Shown here: one piece after another, positions 1 to 9,207 of the stretch
Layout of the letters: each line of letters starts with the position of its first letter
How positions within the stretch are numbered: position 1 is the first letter of the stretch
Translations under genes and position numbers: made by a program
DNA from: JBBQIY01 sp964553035
GTDB lineage: Bacteria > Verrucomicrobiota > Kiritimatiellia > RFP12 > UBA3636
Length of the DNA: 64,000 bases
Reading direction: 5' to 3'
Assembly (NCBI GenBank): GCA_964553035.1
Contig: CAZKJH010000002.1
Span: forward strand, 4,157-68,156
The notes under the pieces: generated by a model
The model's input: only the letters and a program-made list of their open reading frames with translations
What the model was told of the DNA's origin: nothing
Databases searched by the model: none

Positions 1-2
1 AC

Positions 3-3000
3 GCTAACTCAGAAATACCCCTTGTAGTTGATCAGGAAACGTTGGAAATTGAAGTGACCTCAAGGTGGGACTGGATTATAGCTGGGATTATCTCCTCCGT
101 CATGTTTGGACTCTATTTTCTGACCGCTTCGCGGTGGGCCTTCCCGGGAGAATCGTCTGGCCTTCTTGCCATTCTTACGGGAGCCAGAGTGAACGTCATG
201 TCGGATAATTTCTTGTGGCAGAAAATTTTGGGAACTGTCACGTCGCTCGCAGGGCCTCACCATGCCGTTGAAGCAGCCACGGTGACCTGTATGCTCTTCT
301 CTGCCATTTCCTTAGGGCTAACCTATTTAGTCTCCACTGCCGTCTTCGAAATTCTTATCGACAAGAAGCTTATCGACCCAAAATCCAGAGCTCGGAAATT
401 CCATGCTGATTTCGCCGCCAGGCTCGGTGGTATGGTCACCACACTGACCCTTGCGTTCAGTGCACCATTCTGGGTGGCCGCATCGCGCGTAAACTTCTAT
501 TCCATCTATCTACTCTGGATGCTCGCAGCCGCTTACTTGATGCTAAGGTTCATGGCTGATGGCCGTTCGGGATATCTCTATGCCTTCTGTTTTTTGTACG
601 GAATGGGCATGAGCCAGTCTTCTGTCATGATCCAATTCTCTCCTGTTTTTGTGCTCATGGCAATTATGGGAATGATACGCTTCGGCAAGTATAACTATGT
701 GACTGGGAGCTTAGCCTTAGTCATTCTCGGCATAGGACTGATTCTCATGCTAATGCTATCCGTCAATTCCTTTGTCAATACCCCAGGATATGTACTACAG
801 GAATATTGGGGGAAATCGCTTGTTGCGGAGACCCTGATCCGCAGTCTCTTTAGTAAAGTCTTTAACGGTCTCCCCCGAAATGGATGGCTCATCATTGTAG
901 GGCTCGTAATCCTCCCTTGGATTGCTTTTTTAATCATAGCGGCCAGAACACTTAATGGCGAACATGGTCCTGCGATTACAGGCTTGAATCTCGCAATTCT
1001 CATTGTAACGCTTACAGTCGTCCTTGATTCCCGTGTCTCCCCTTGGGAGTTTTTCGGTTTTTCTGCGGAACAAATCGTCACCTACACGATGACGTCCATG
1101 ACATTTGGCTATTGCATAACGGTAGCTTATATGCGCACGATCAATTTGCTCTCATCGGAGGTAGAATCGAAGGTTGCCCAGATCGGTGCACGCATACTCA
1201 GAATTGCCATTCTTTCATTCGTCACCGTCATACTAATCATTGAGATCTCATCAAGCTACGTCCATGCTGAAACGCGGAACACAACGTTTATTTCCACGTA
1301 CGTAGATCGCCTGATCGACAATCTCGACGGACGCAACTGGATTGTGACGGATGGCGTATTTGATGACATGATTTTACTCCGCGGAATCGAACGCGGCCTT
1401 ACGCTGAACCTCCTCGATATCGGCTCGACAGGGAATAGGGTCTACACGAAACAGCTCAAAGAAAAGCTCACTTCTGCACGGCTGAAGAACTCGTTAGACA
1501 TCGGCGTTTTTACATTTCTGCAAGAATGGATTGCCTCTGATCCGGACGTATCAAAGAAATTGGTGCTCTGTCTTTTTCCCGATCTCTGGAGTCTCGGTGA
1601 TTTTCGGATTTACCCACGTGGACTCGCGTTCTTCGGTGGGAACGAGACAGAGCCTGGTTTCGATGGGCAACTTGTAACCCAGGAAAACATCAACAGCTAC
1701 TTTCAACTCATGAAAGAACTCGACGCAGAACTTTCAGGCGTGTCAGATCGCTCATCGCGCTACATTCTCGCGCTAGCACAATCCGTGAGACGGCGCGTGA
1801 GCTTCATCGGGAACAACCTAGGCTACTTCATCGAAACACGCGGTCAGGCACGAGAGGCGATGGACATCTATCAGCGGGTTCACACCTTCGACTCTGGCAA
1901 TGTCAGCGCCATGCTCAACTATGCCTCCTTGCTTGAACGATTTGGTACAGAAGAGCAGAAACAGGCCATCAAGAGCGAGATTGCCGAATTCAAGAAAAAG
2001 CAAACGAAGCCACTCCAGATTTGGGAACTCTCTCGGACCCAAGGCTACGTCAATTCACCAGAGGCATTCTCCTATCTCGGCTGGACGTGGGCTATGTCCG
2101 GACAAAGCACCCTCGCCATCAAGACGCTAGGCATGGCCATCGGGAACGATTATGATAAAGGTGTCTTCGGTATGATGATGACTCTGGCCGACATCCATTC
2201 CAGACGCGGCGACACCGAAGAGACCGAAAGGATATTTGAGGCGATGCTCAAGGAAGATCCTAAAGATCTGAAGTCGCTCCTTTCACTAGCTCAAATTAAA
2301 ATGTTTCAAGGAAAGACGGATGAAGCAAGTGCCTTACTTGAAAAGGCCAGGGCCACAGGCGCTCCGAAAGCCAGAATCCTACGCGAAGAAGCCTCTCTAA
2401 AACTCTCGATGGGAGATTTTGAAGGAGCGGAAACTGCGCTGAAAGAAATTTTAGCGGCGACCCCGAAGGATGCCGATGCTCGCCTCAGTCTCTACATGAC
2501 ATACGCGAAGGAATTCACTAAAGCCACAGAAGATGAAACGCGGAATGATATTCGTCCGAAAATGCTTCAACAAATTGATGAACTTTTCAGAATTCCAGAG
2601 GCGCGCTACTTCCAGGGCTCCATCGCACGCGGTCACATGAGTCTTCTCGAAAACAAGCCCGAAAGCGCACGCGATGACTTTTTAATCGCCAATAAAACCA
2701 TGTCCGGAATCGTCCCTATTCTCGAACTGATTCTCCGTCTCGACTACAGTCTGAAAGATCCGGGGGCCGCAAAACAGCATGCCATGGAAATCTTGCAAAT
2801 CGATGTCAATCACCCGTTTGCGAACTATATCATGGGTTCGATAGCCTTGTCGCATAGCGAATTTGAATCGGCCGAAGCCTACCTGCAACGTAGCATTGAA
2901 GTCGATCCAAACGTCCTCACCACTGGCGATCTAGCTTACGTGAAGTTTAAGCTCGACGACATTGAGCGCGCTTCCCAGCTCGTCACGCAAGCACTCGATC

Positions 3001-3299
3001 GATCCAAGGATCTCTACGAAGTCTGGGATACGTATGGACAAATCCTCCTGCAACAGGGAAAACTCGATGAGGCTGAAACCGCGTTCCGAACCGCACTAAA
3101 GCTGAATGTGCAAAACCCGATCGTGCATCTGCACCTTGCCCGTGTACTTTTCACTCAAGGACGCAAACAGGATAGCCGAAATATCCTCGAGGGAATTCAG
3201 CCCTTTGAAAGTTCGCTCTACGGTGAAGAAAAACGCTACTATAATACATTGTGGCTGGATGTCTTTGGCATTGAAAAAAAGAAAGCGACTCAAAATTAG
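3..3299 (+). CDS. DUF2723-like multi-pass membrane protein with C-terminal TPR repeats (5' end open)
   Basis: The first ~400 residues hold about ten hydrophobic segments and the PGES...LLAILTGARV pattern seen near the N-terminus of DUF2723 proteins, which resemble GT-C/PMT-type membrane glycosyltransferases. The middle is a soluble, probably periplasmic, linker. From about residue 640 to the end there are tandem helical pairs of the TPR type (for example ANYIMGSIALSHSEFESAEA). The frame is open to the left edge with no stop, and no ATG lies upstream inside the window. A TTG at 42 preceded by AGGA is the only plausible internal start, so the gene may begin outside the window. Molecular function is not known; a role in cell-envelope or exopolysaccharide assembly is inferred from architecture and from the glycosyltransferase two genes downstream. 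Confidence 0.7.
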   Translation, partial: ANSEIPLVVDQETLEIEVTSRWDWIIAGIISSVMFGLYFLTASRWAFPGESSGLLAILTGARVNVMSDNFLWQKILGTVTSLAGPHHAVEAATVTCMLFSAISLGLTYLVSTAVFEILIDKKLIDPKSRARKFHADFAARLGGMVTTLTLAFSAPFWVAASRVNFYSIYLLWMLAAAYLMLRFMADGRSGYLYAFCFLYGMGMSQSSVMIQFSPVFVLMAIMGMIRFGKYNYVTGSLALVILGIGLILMLMLSVNSFVNTPGYVLQEYWGKSLVAETLIRSLFSKVFNGLPRNGWLIIVGLVILPWIAFLIIAARTLNGEHGPAITGLNLAILIVTLTVVLDSRVSPWEFFGFSAEQIVTYTMTSMTFGYCITVAYMRTINLLSSEVESKVAQIGARILRIAILSFVTVILIIEISSSYVHAETRNTTFISTYVDRLIDNLDGRNWIVTDGVFDDMILLRGIERGLTLNLLDIGSTGNRVYTKQLKEKLTSARLKNSLDIGVFTFLQEWIASDPDVSKKLVLCLFPDLWSLGDFRIYPRGLAFFGGNETEPGFDGQLVTQENINSYFQLMKELDAELSGVSDRSSRYILALAQSVRRRVSFIGNNLGYFIETRGQAREAMDIYQRVHTFDSGNVSAMLNYASLLERFGTEEQKQAIKSEIAEFKKKQTKPLQIWELSRTQGYVNSPEAFSYLGWTWAMSGQSTLAIKTLGMAIGNDYDKGVFGMMMTLADIHSRRGDTEETERIFEAMLKEDPKDLKSLLSLAQIKMFQGKTDEASALLEKARATGAPKARILREEASLKLSMGDFEGAETALKEILAATPKDADARLSLYMTYAKEFTKATEDETRNDIRPKMLQQIDELFRIPEARYFQGSIARGHMSLLENKPESARDDFLIANKTMSGIVPILELILRLDYSLKDPGAAKQHAMEILQIDVNHPFANYIMGSIALSHSEFESAEAYLQRSIEVDPNVLTTGDLAYVKFKLDDIERASQLVTQALDRSKDLYEVWDTYGQILLQQGKLDEAETAFRTALKLNVQNPIVHLHLARVLFTQGRKQDSRNILEGIQPFESSLYGEEKRYYNTLWLDVFGIEKKKATQN

Positions 3300-3300
3300 A

Positions 3301-4317
3301 ATGGAAAACAGCACCGATAATACGACAACACAGCCCAGACGAAAAGGAAGAGGACTCAGCCTCAACTCGGGCGGCTTGGATAGTCAACTCGCCATCTGCG
3401 TTTTGAAGGAACAAGGTGTCGAAATAGAAGCCGTGGCGTTCTCTTCTCCCTTCTTCTCCCCAGACAATTCCATCAAAGCTTCAAAAGCTATCGGCGTCAA
3501 AGTTCACGTCATCGACTTTACCAGCGATATCGTAACCCTTCTCAAATGCCCTGCACACGGTTTTGGCTCCTGCATGAACCCTTGCATCGACTGCCATGCC
3601 ACCATGATACGCAGGGCAGCACTGTTGATGGATGAACTGGGATTCGACTTTGTCTGTACCGGAGAAGTACTAGGACAGCGCCCTATGTCGCAGCAGCGGA
3701 GAAGCCTCGATATCGTGAGAACAACCTCCGGCATCGGAGACCGCCTTCTCCGTCCCCTAAGTGCCTTGCTCTTGCCTGAAACGGAGCCCGAACGGCTGGG
3801 TCTTGTAGATCGTTCTAAACTTCTAGGCCTTTCTGGAAGAAACCGCAAACCCCAGATCGCACTCGCCAAAAAATATGGCTTGATAGACTATCCCACACCT
3901 TCAGGCGGATGCAAGCTTACTGAACCCAATTTCACAAGTAGACTTAAAAACCTTAAAGATCACGAAGGCATCGATGATGCACGACTGCTCAATCTTCTCT
4001 CCAATGGCCGCCACTTCCGCCTGCCCAGCGGGACTCTAGTAATCGTCGGCAGAGACAAGGCCGATAACGCCATCATCCGAAACGGTATGCGAGGAGGCGA
4101 TGTCATGATGCGCTCCGTTAACGTTCCAGGACCAACAGTACTCGCGATCCAACCGAAAGCGGAAGATCTCGAGCTCATCCGAAAAATCGGCGCCGCATTC
4201 TCTGACCACAAAGAAATCGAAACCGTGACTATTAGCGAAATGCACACGGCTTCGAAACCTGTTGAGTTTTCTATCCTCGCAACGAATCGCGATGCCTTCA
4301 CGGAGATGATGATTTGA
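3301..4317 (+). CDS. PP-loop ATPase, ThiI/MnmA-like tRNA-modification type
   Basis: An ATG two bases after the previous stop gives 338 residues; the longer open frame upstream overlaps the previous gene and is unlikely. The N-terminus carries a PP-loop (SGGLDSQLA near residue 24) that binds ATP in tRNA thiolases and N-type ATP pyrophosphatases. A cysteine cluster CMNPCIDCH follows near residue 95, then a GEVLGQRPMSQ segment typical of MnmA/ThiI-like adenylating enzymes. The C-terminal third (DNAIIRNGMRGGDVMM) resembles the NFACT-R-like RNA-binding tail found in some of these proteins. It probably activates a tRNA uridine for sulfur transfer; the exact position modified cannot be read from the sequence. 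Its stop overlaps the start of the next gene, suggesting co-transcription. Confidence 0.75.
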   Translation: MENSTDNTTTQPRRKGRGLSLNSGGLDSQLAICVLKEQGVEIEAVAFSSPFFSPDNSIKASKAIGVKVHVIDFTSDIVTLLKCPAHGFGSCMNPCIDCHATMIRRAALLMDELGFDFVCTGEVLGQRPMSQQRRSLDIVRTTSGIGDRLLRPLSALLLPETEPERLGLVDRSKLLGLSGRNRKPQIALAKKYGLIDYPTPSGGCKLTEPNFTSRLKNLKDHEGIDDARLLNLLSNGRHFRLPSGTLVIVGRDKADNAIIRNGMRGGDVMMRSVNVPGPTVLAIQPKAEDLELIRKIGAAFSDHKEIETVTISEMHTASKPVEFSILATNRDAFTEMMI

Positions 4318-5390
4318 TGAGCGAACAGACAACGAAAGCCGATCATCATAACGATCCCCTACCCCGTGTCAGCTTTCTCATTCCCACGCTCAATGCCGAG
4401 CAGACGTTGGAATCGTGTCTTGCCGCCATTCGAACACAGAACTATCCACGTGACCTCCTCGAAATCGTTATCGCTGATGCCTGCTCAACCGATTCTACGC
4501 TCAAGATTGCCAGAAAATTTGATGTCACCAAAGTAGTGTCGAACCCGTTAAAAACGGGTGAAGCGGGAAAAGCTGCGGCGGCCAAGGCTGCGACGGGCGA
4601 GCTTTTTGCACTCATTGATAGCGACAATATCTTGCCCGACGCGAATTGGCTGAAGCAGATGGTTGCACCGTTTTCAGACCCTACCGTTTTTGCTTCTGAA
4701 CCTCTTGAATATACTCGACGCGACGAAGACCCCGAACTGACACGCTATTTCGCCATGCTGGGCATGAATGATCCACTTTGTCTTTTCATCGGCAACTATG
4801 ATCGAACGAGCTGCATTACCGGCCGCTGGACTAACCTCAACATGGAAACCTCAGATTGCGGCGACTGGCTTAAGGTTTGCATCCGTGCCGACAAACAGAT
4901 TCCGACAATCGGTGCGAATGGATTCATTATCCGCAAAACGGCCCTAAAGGGCATCAACTGGGCACCCTACTGGTTCGATGTCGATATCGTCCGCGATGTC
5001 GCCCTTGCCGCCACGTCAGGGCTTGCACACATCGCCAAGGTTAAATGCGGCATCGTACATCTCTACTGTCGAACACTCGATGCGTTCGGGAGAAAACAAG
5101 AGCGACGCGTGCGAGACTTCCTCTACTTCTCCTCTACACGAACCCGTAAATCTATACCGGGGGAGAAGAACCGAATTTTAAAAGGAATCCTGGTATTTTC
5201 ACTGAGCACAATTTTCGGTTTCCCACTCATTCTGCAACGCAAACAGGGCATGAGAGTCCAACCCGACAGCGCCTGGAGGATGCATGGTCCCGTCTGTCGC
5301 ATTACCTTACGGAAATACGCCGTTGGCGTGATCCGAAAACTCCTTGGATTTAAGCAACAACCAGCCTCTCGAGAAAACTGGAAACAGTAG
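4317..5390 (+). CDS. Family 2 glycosyltransferase
   Basis: The ATG at 4317 shares one base with the upstream stop (TGATG), a typical coupled start; a TTG one codon earlier is less likely. The N-terminus has the GT-A hallmark PRVSFLIPTLNAEQTLESCL, then a nucleotide-binding IADACSTDSTLKIA and a DxD-type motif (ALIDSDN) near residue 102. After the catalytic domain one hydrophobic segment near residue 285 (ILVFSLSTIFGFPLIL) could anchor the protein in the inner membrane. It should transfer a sugar from a nucleotide-sugar donor to an envelope glycan or lipid carrier; donor and acceptor are unknown. Its neighbours suggest envelope glycan work together with the DUF2723 protein, but that is inference. 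Confidence 0.85.
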   Translation: MSEQTTKADHHNDPLPRVSFLIPTLNAEQTLESCLAAIRTQNYPRDLLEIVIADACSTDSTLKIARKFDVTKVVSNPLKTGEAGKAAAAKAATGELFALIDSDNILPDANWLKQMVAPFSDPTVFASEPLEYTRRDEDPELTRYFAMLGMNDPLCLFIGNYDRTSCITGRWTNLNMETSDCGDWLKVCIRADKQIPTIGANGFIIRKTALKGINWAPYWFDVDIVRDVALAATSGLAHIAKVKCGIVHLYCRTLDAFGRKQERRVRDFLYFSSTRTRKSIPGEKNRILKGILVFSLSTIFGFPLILQRKQGMRVQPDSAWRMHGPVCRITLRKYAVGVIRKLLGFKQQPASRENWKQ

Positions 5391-5464
5391 GTAAGCTCAC
5401 CGCGCGGCTGCGCCGCGAAAAAAGGTTGAGGTTAAATCGATTCAATGCTGTTAAATTCTGAATT

Positions 5465-6715
5465 TTACAGCTTCGGCAGCTTCCTGCTGAACACGAGCGC
5501 TCCGACGATACACAGGCTGCCGCCGATAGCGACGGTCAGCGCGGGACCAATCTGGCTGGCGAGAACGCCAGCAACAAGATTGCCGATCGGCACCATGCCC
5601 ATGAAGGACAGCGAATAAAAACTCATCACGCGACCGCGCTTGTCGTCATCGACAAGCGTCTGTAGCAGAGTATTGCTGGAGGCCAGAACCAGCATCTGCG
5701 ACATGCCCAGAAGCGGTGTGATCATAAGCGAAACCGTAAGTGAGCGACTGAGCGAGAAGGCAATCAGCCCACATCCCAGCACCGCCGGAGCAATAGCGAT
5801 GATCCGGTCAAAACCTAGGACGTTCGATCGACTGGCTAGGTACAGAGCCCCCATCAAAGCCCCCACCCCTGCGCCGGTGACCAGCAGCCCGTACGTCTTC
5901 GGCCCACCAGCAAGCAGATGACTCGCAAACACCGGCAGGAGCGAAGCGTATGGAATACCCACCAAGCTTACCAAGGCTATGATCAGGAGTATCCTCCGGA
6001 TTGATGGAACGCCCACCGCATAGCGGATCCCGTCAACCAAATGTCGCAGCATGGGCTTACGCTCCAACGAAATCTGCCGCGGTTTGATGTGCATGGCCAG
6101 CAGGGCGATAAGCACAGCGAGGTAGCTCACTCCGTTCATCAAGAAACAAAACCCTGCACCGAACAGCGCCGTCAAGACACCGCCCAGTGCCGGGCCGATC
6201 ATCCGTCCGCCATTCACAACCAGACTGTTCAGCGCGATCGCGTTGTTTAGATCTTCAGGCCGATCAACCATCTGAATGACGAATGACTGCCGCGTCGGCA
6301 CGTCTACCGCATTGACCGCTCCTAGCCAGACAGATAGCGCGATAATATGCCAGATCTCGATCTTCCCGCTCAACGTCAGTGCCGCTAGGACGAAAGCCTG
6401 TAGCATTGACAGAAACTGCGTCACAACAACCATTCGATGCCGGTTCCATCGATCCGCCAAAACGCCTGCTAGCGGGGTCAGCACCAGTGCCGGAATCTGA
6501 CTGGAAAACCCGACCACACCCAGCCATAATGCCGCAGTTCGCACGTCTGGAAACCGTGTGCTCACGAGCCACAACATCGCTGTTCGTTGCATCCAAGTAC
6601 CGATCAACGAAATGCCCTGCCCTGCAAAGAACAATCGAAAATTGTGGGACTGCAGTGCTCGGGTCATGTTTAACCGACGCAATCCTCTCACCTGACCGGC
6701 TGCATCAACATGCAT
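5465..6715 (-). CDS. MFS transporter, EntS/MFS_3-like
   Basis: This 416-residue protein has about twelve hydrophobic helices in two halves. It starts its core with RALQSHNFRLFFAGQGISLIGTWMQ, which is characteristic of the EntS-like (MFS_3) branch. The cytoplasmic loop between helices 2 and 3 contains the MFS motif A variant GVLADRWNRHRMV. The family exports siderophores, drugs or metabolites by proton antiport; no substrate can be assigned. A methionine 16 residues in (position 6667) is a possible alternative start, but the upstream GAGG favours 6715. It lies 24 bases downstream of the esterase gene on the same strand and may be co-transcribed with it. Confidence 0.85.
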   Translation of the reverse strand: MHVDAAGQVRGLRRLNMTRALQSHNFRLFFAGQGISLIGTWMQRTAMLWLVSTRFPDVRTAALWLGVVGFSSQIPALVLTPLAGVLADRWNRHRMVVVTQFLSMLQAFVLAALTLSGKIEIWHIIALSVWLGAVNAVDVPTRQSFVIQMVDRPEDLNNAIALNSLVVNGGRMIGPALGGVLTALFGAGFCFLMNGVSYLAVLIALLAMHIKPRQISLERKPMLRHLVDGIRYAVGVPSIRRILLIIALVSLVGIPYASLLPVFASHLLAGGPKTYGLLVTGAGVGALMGALYLASRSNVLGFDRIIAIAPAVLGCGLIAFSLSRSLTVSLMITPLLGMSQMLVLASSNTLLQTLVDDDKRGRVMSFYSLSFMGMVPIGNLVAGVLASQIGPALTVAIGGSLCIVGALVFSRKLPKL

Positions 6716-6739
6716 GAAAAGAGGTCTTCCTCGAAATCA

Positions 6740-7564
6740 TCATGGTGCCAAAAGCGTTTTGCTTCGAATATAATCTTGCACGGAGAGATTCTGGCTACGG
6801 GCAGCCTCCGCTAGCTCCATGTATTCATTCTGAGAAAAAGAAACTGTCTGAGGAACTGCTCCGGGAATCGAATCCCAGGCAAGGACGATCTCGGCAAGTT
6901 TCGCCTCTTCCACACCGAAAGCGCGTAAAACGCCCGCGGCCATCATCTTGTTTCCGCCAAACGCCATGTGAACGCCATCCGTCGTAATCTTCTCTCCCGT
7001 AGTTTTGGATTTTTCCACGGCTTCCTGCATCGACCTATTCAAATCGGCCAAGAGGCAGCTTTTTTCTTTTGCAAGTACTCGCAGATAGTCGTTGTAAGCA
7101 ATTAGTTTCTGATTTTCCTCTCCCTGCTGGTCTTCACGGATCATCGTCGACGTAAGGAGCATGACCTTGACACCTGCTTCTTGTGCACTCCGTACGATTT
7201 CCGAAATATTTGTCTTGTAGGCTTCCAGTTGGATTCCTCTCTCACCGTGCCAGACGTCGTTAACACCGCACGACAGGAGCATCCACTGAGGATTCTTAGC
7301 GAGCACATCTTTTTCTACACGCGCCAACATCTGATCTGACTTGTGCCCTGAGATGCCAGCAGGAATAATCGAAATGATCACACCGTCTGCTTTGAGCCCA
7401 TTCGCAACTAAATGAAGATAACCTCCAGGAGCATTGTTGCCCTGTTGAGTAATGGAATCACCGAGGAATGCAACGCTGTCACCAGTTTTAATTTGAAGAT
7501 CCCCATAGGAAGTAAACGCAAGCAACGCGAGAGCGATGGATAGAATGTGAATACGTGATTTCAT
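6740..7564 (-). CDS. Secreted SGNH/GDSL hydrolase (carbohydrate esterase-like)
   Basis: A Sec signal peptide (IHILSIALALLAFTSYG, residues 4-20) precedes a complete SGNH hydrolase domain. Block I is GDSITQQG with the nucleophile Ser near residue 37, block III is GVNDVWHG, and block V is DGVHMAFGG with the catalytic Asp-His pair near residue 198. Such proteins deacylate acetylated glycans, rhamnogalacturonan or lipids in the periplasm or outside the cell. An AGGAAAA sequence lies about eight bases before the ATG. PVC bacteria that degrade polysaccharides carry many of these, which fits the fucosidase and isomerase elsewhere in the window. The exact ester substrate cannot be predicted. Confidence 0.88.
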   Translation of the reverse strand: MKSRIHILSIALALLAFTSYGDLQIKTGDSVAFLGDSITQQGNNAPGGYLHLVANGLKADGVIISIIPAGISGHKSDQMLARVEKDVLAKNPQWMLLSCGVNDVWHGERGIQLEAYKTNISEIVRSAQEAGVKVMLLTSTMIREDQQGEENQKLIAYNDYLRVLAKEKSCLLADLNRSMQEAVEKSKTTGEKITTDGVHMAFGGNKMMAAGVLRAFGVEEAKLAEIVLAWDSIPGAVPQTVSFSQNEYMELAEAARSQNLSVQDYIRSKTLLAP

Positions 7565-7956
7565 GATGATGTTTTCCTGTTGATACTTGAAAGTCTTAAA
7601 TGATGCGTCAAAGAAGTAAAATAAAAAATGGCCTCAGTGGGTTTTTAACTTGGTTTATGTTGAAGCACACAAGATCAAACAATTTTTTCTAAATGCTATC
7701 CGATTCATTTTTATTTCCGATTTGCGTCAAATATACTGCGTTACTGAAACAGATGCAATGCGTTTCTTTATCGTTGGAGAGAAGGAGATAAAAATGACTC
7801 GTGATAGACTTGTAATCAACGTTCATCTTCCATAAGCAAAGGACTTCAAATATTCACAACGCATGCCTATACCCCCAAGTGAGCAACCAAATCAGGCGAT
7901 AAAGGATCTGTTCCTGAAAATAAAGCAGATTGGACAACCTTTGTATCTATTCAACA
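7565..7956. other. Intergenic region without a recognised gene
   Basis: This AT-rich stretch separates the esterase gene from the 9-base repeat at the end of bioF. The only open frame of note (61 codons, + strand, from 7650) has no convincing start signal, no recognised similarity and no neighbouring gene on its strand. A promoter for the minus-strand esterase gene should lie near its left end, but I could not choose one with confidence. Confidence 0.5.
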
Positions 7957-8010
7957 CAGTACTCCCAGTATTCCCAGAAATCACAGTACTCCCAGTTCTC
8001 ACACCAGCTC
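7957..8010. repeat. Degenerate 9-bp tandem repeat at the 3' end of bioF
   Basis: Six units in 9-base register can be read: CAGTACTCC, CAGTATTCC, CAGAAATCA, CAGTACTCC, CAGTTCTCA, CACCAGCTC. More degenerate copies follow into the last bioF codons. The bioF stop codon (7999-8001) lies inside the array, so the last residues of BioF are partly encoded by repeat-like DNA. There are no spacers, so this is not a CRISPR array. Confidence 0.75.
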
Positions 8011-9207
8011 TCTTCCCAGAACTCCCCCACGTTCCGAGAGCTTCAGAACCACCGTAGCGAGTGCTTCAATCTCCTCGGGTGTGATTGCGGCCGTCAACGA
8101 AAAGCGAATCCTCGACGTGCCTTCTGCAACGGTCGGAGGGCGAACGGGTAACGCATAGTATCCTGCATCCCTCAGCTTCTGTGCACAGGCAATGGTGTCC
8201 GCGTTGGAGCCGATAACCCAGGGAACAATCTGCGATGCCGATGGACAAGCACAGCCTGCTTGCTGAACAGCCGTAGTAAGCGTTTTGCCATACGCTACCA
8301 ATCGTGCTCGGCGTTCACTCAATCCAGACAATCTTTCTACAACGAAGTTCGTCCACTGCAAATTTACCGGTGGAAGTGCTGTCGTGAAAATTAGTGTTCG
8401 CATTTTATTGACAAGCCAATCACAAACGAGGCGGCTCGTTATCACAAACGCACCCGTCGAGGCAAGCGCCTTGCCAAACGTCCCCACTAAAAAATCAATA
8501 TCAACCAACGTCCCCGTTTCTTCTGCAACACCAAGCCCAATAAGGCCACGCACACCAACCGCATGCGCTTCGTCTACATACAGCAACACGTTGGGGAATT
8601 CTTTTTTTATTGCGACGAGCGCAGGCAAATTTGCACTATCGCCATCCATACTAAAAATACTCTCCGTCACAACAATCCTAACTCGTTCAGGATGCTGTTC
8701 CACCGAAGCCGTGAGCAGACGCCGAAGCTCTGTCAAATTATTGTGCCGAAAACGCACGCACGTTGCATCGGAAAGACGAATGCCATCAATGAGGCTTGCA
8801 TGAACAAGCTTATCTGCAAAAATTTCCGTGTCGCGGTCTGCAATCGCCGGAAGAATTCCAGTATTGGCATGATAGCCACTGCCAAAGACAAGAGCAGCCT
8901 CAGCCTTATAGAGCGATTTCAACGTCGCCTCGAGCCGCGTATACGCCTCCGAGTTCCCAGTCAACAGACGCGACGAGGAGGCGGTTGGGGAAAAACTCTC
9001 TGGCGTTAGGGTATCGAAAAACTCTTCGCGCAAAGAGAGGTCGGCGGCAATTCCGAGATAATCGTTCGATGAGAGATTGAGCAGTTCACGTCCCTCGCAA
9101 ATCGCGTGGCAGTGTCTGAACTCTGCCACAGGAAGCGTGCGCAAATTGCCCGTCGTTCGAAGACGGGCGAGTTCCAATTCCATGCGTTCGTAAAGCGAAT
9201 TGCTCAT
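7999..9207 (-). CDS. bioF: 8-amino-7-oxononanoate synthase (biotin synthesis)
   Basis: BioF condenses pimeloyl-ACP (or CoA) with L-alanine to 8-amino-7-oxononanoate, using PLP. The 402-residue protein matches the alpha-oxoamine synthase family along its length: LNLSSNDYLGIA near the N-terminus, YVDEAHAVG near residue 212 (PLP pyridine-nitrogen Asp and ring-stacking His), and FGKALASTGAF with the PLP lysine near residue 246. The ATG at 9207 overlaps the bioA stop in a TGATG junction; a GTG two codons upstream is possible. It is the last gene of bioB-bioA-bioF. Its final dozen residues are unusual because they run into a 9-bp repeat. Confidence 0.95.
   Translation of the reverse strand: MSNSLYERMELELARLRTTGNLRTLPVAEFRHCHAICEGRELLNLSSNDYLGIAADLSLREEFFDTLTPESFSPTASSSRLLTGNSEAYTRLEATLKSLYKAEAALVFGSGYHANTGILPAIADRDTEIFADKLVHASLIDGIRLSDATCVRFRHNNLTELRRLLTASVEQHPERVRIVVTESIFSMDGDSANLPALVAIKKEFPNVLLYVDEAHAVGVRGLIGLGVAEETGTLVDIDFLVGTFGKALASTGAFVITSRLVCDWLVNKMRTLIFTTALPPVNLQWTNFVVERLSGLSERRARLVAYGKTLTTAVQQAGCACPSASQIVPWVIGSNADTIACAQKLRDAGYYALPVRPPTVAEGTSRIRFSLTAAITPEEIEALATVVLKLSERGGVLGRELV

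Noticed and set aside
3106..3300. N-terminal extension of the PP-loop ATPase
   Set aside because: It lies wholly inside the end of the upstream gene and reads as out-of-frame sequence; the ATG at 3301 is better.
5403..5417. Terminator between the GT2 and MFS genes
   Set aside because: The hairpin CGCGGC-TGC-GCCGCG is followed by A residues on the plus strand, and on the minus strand the T-run precedes it, so it does not have terminator geometry for either gene.
7650..7835. A 61-codon gene between the esterase and bioF genes
   Set aside because: No ribosome site, no recognised similarity, and composition matches AT-rich intergenic DNA.
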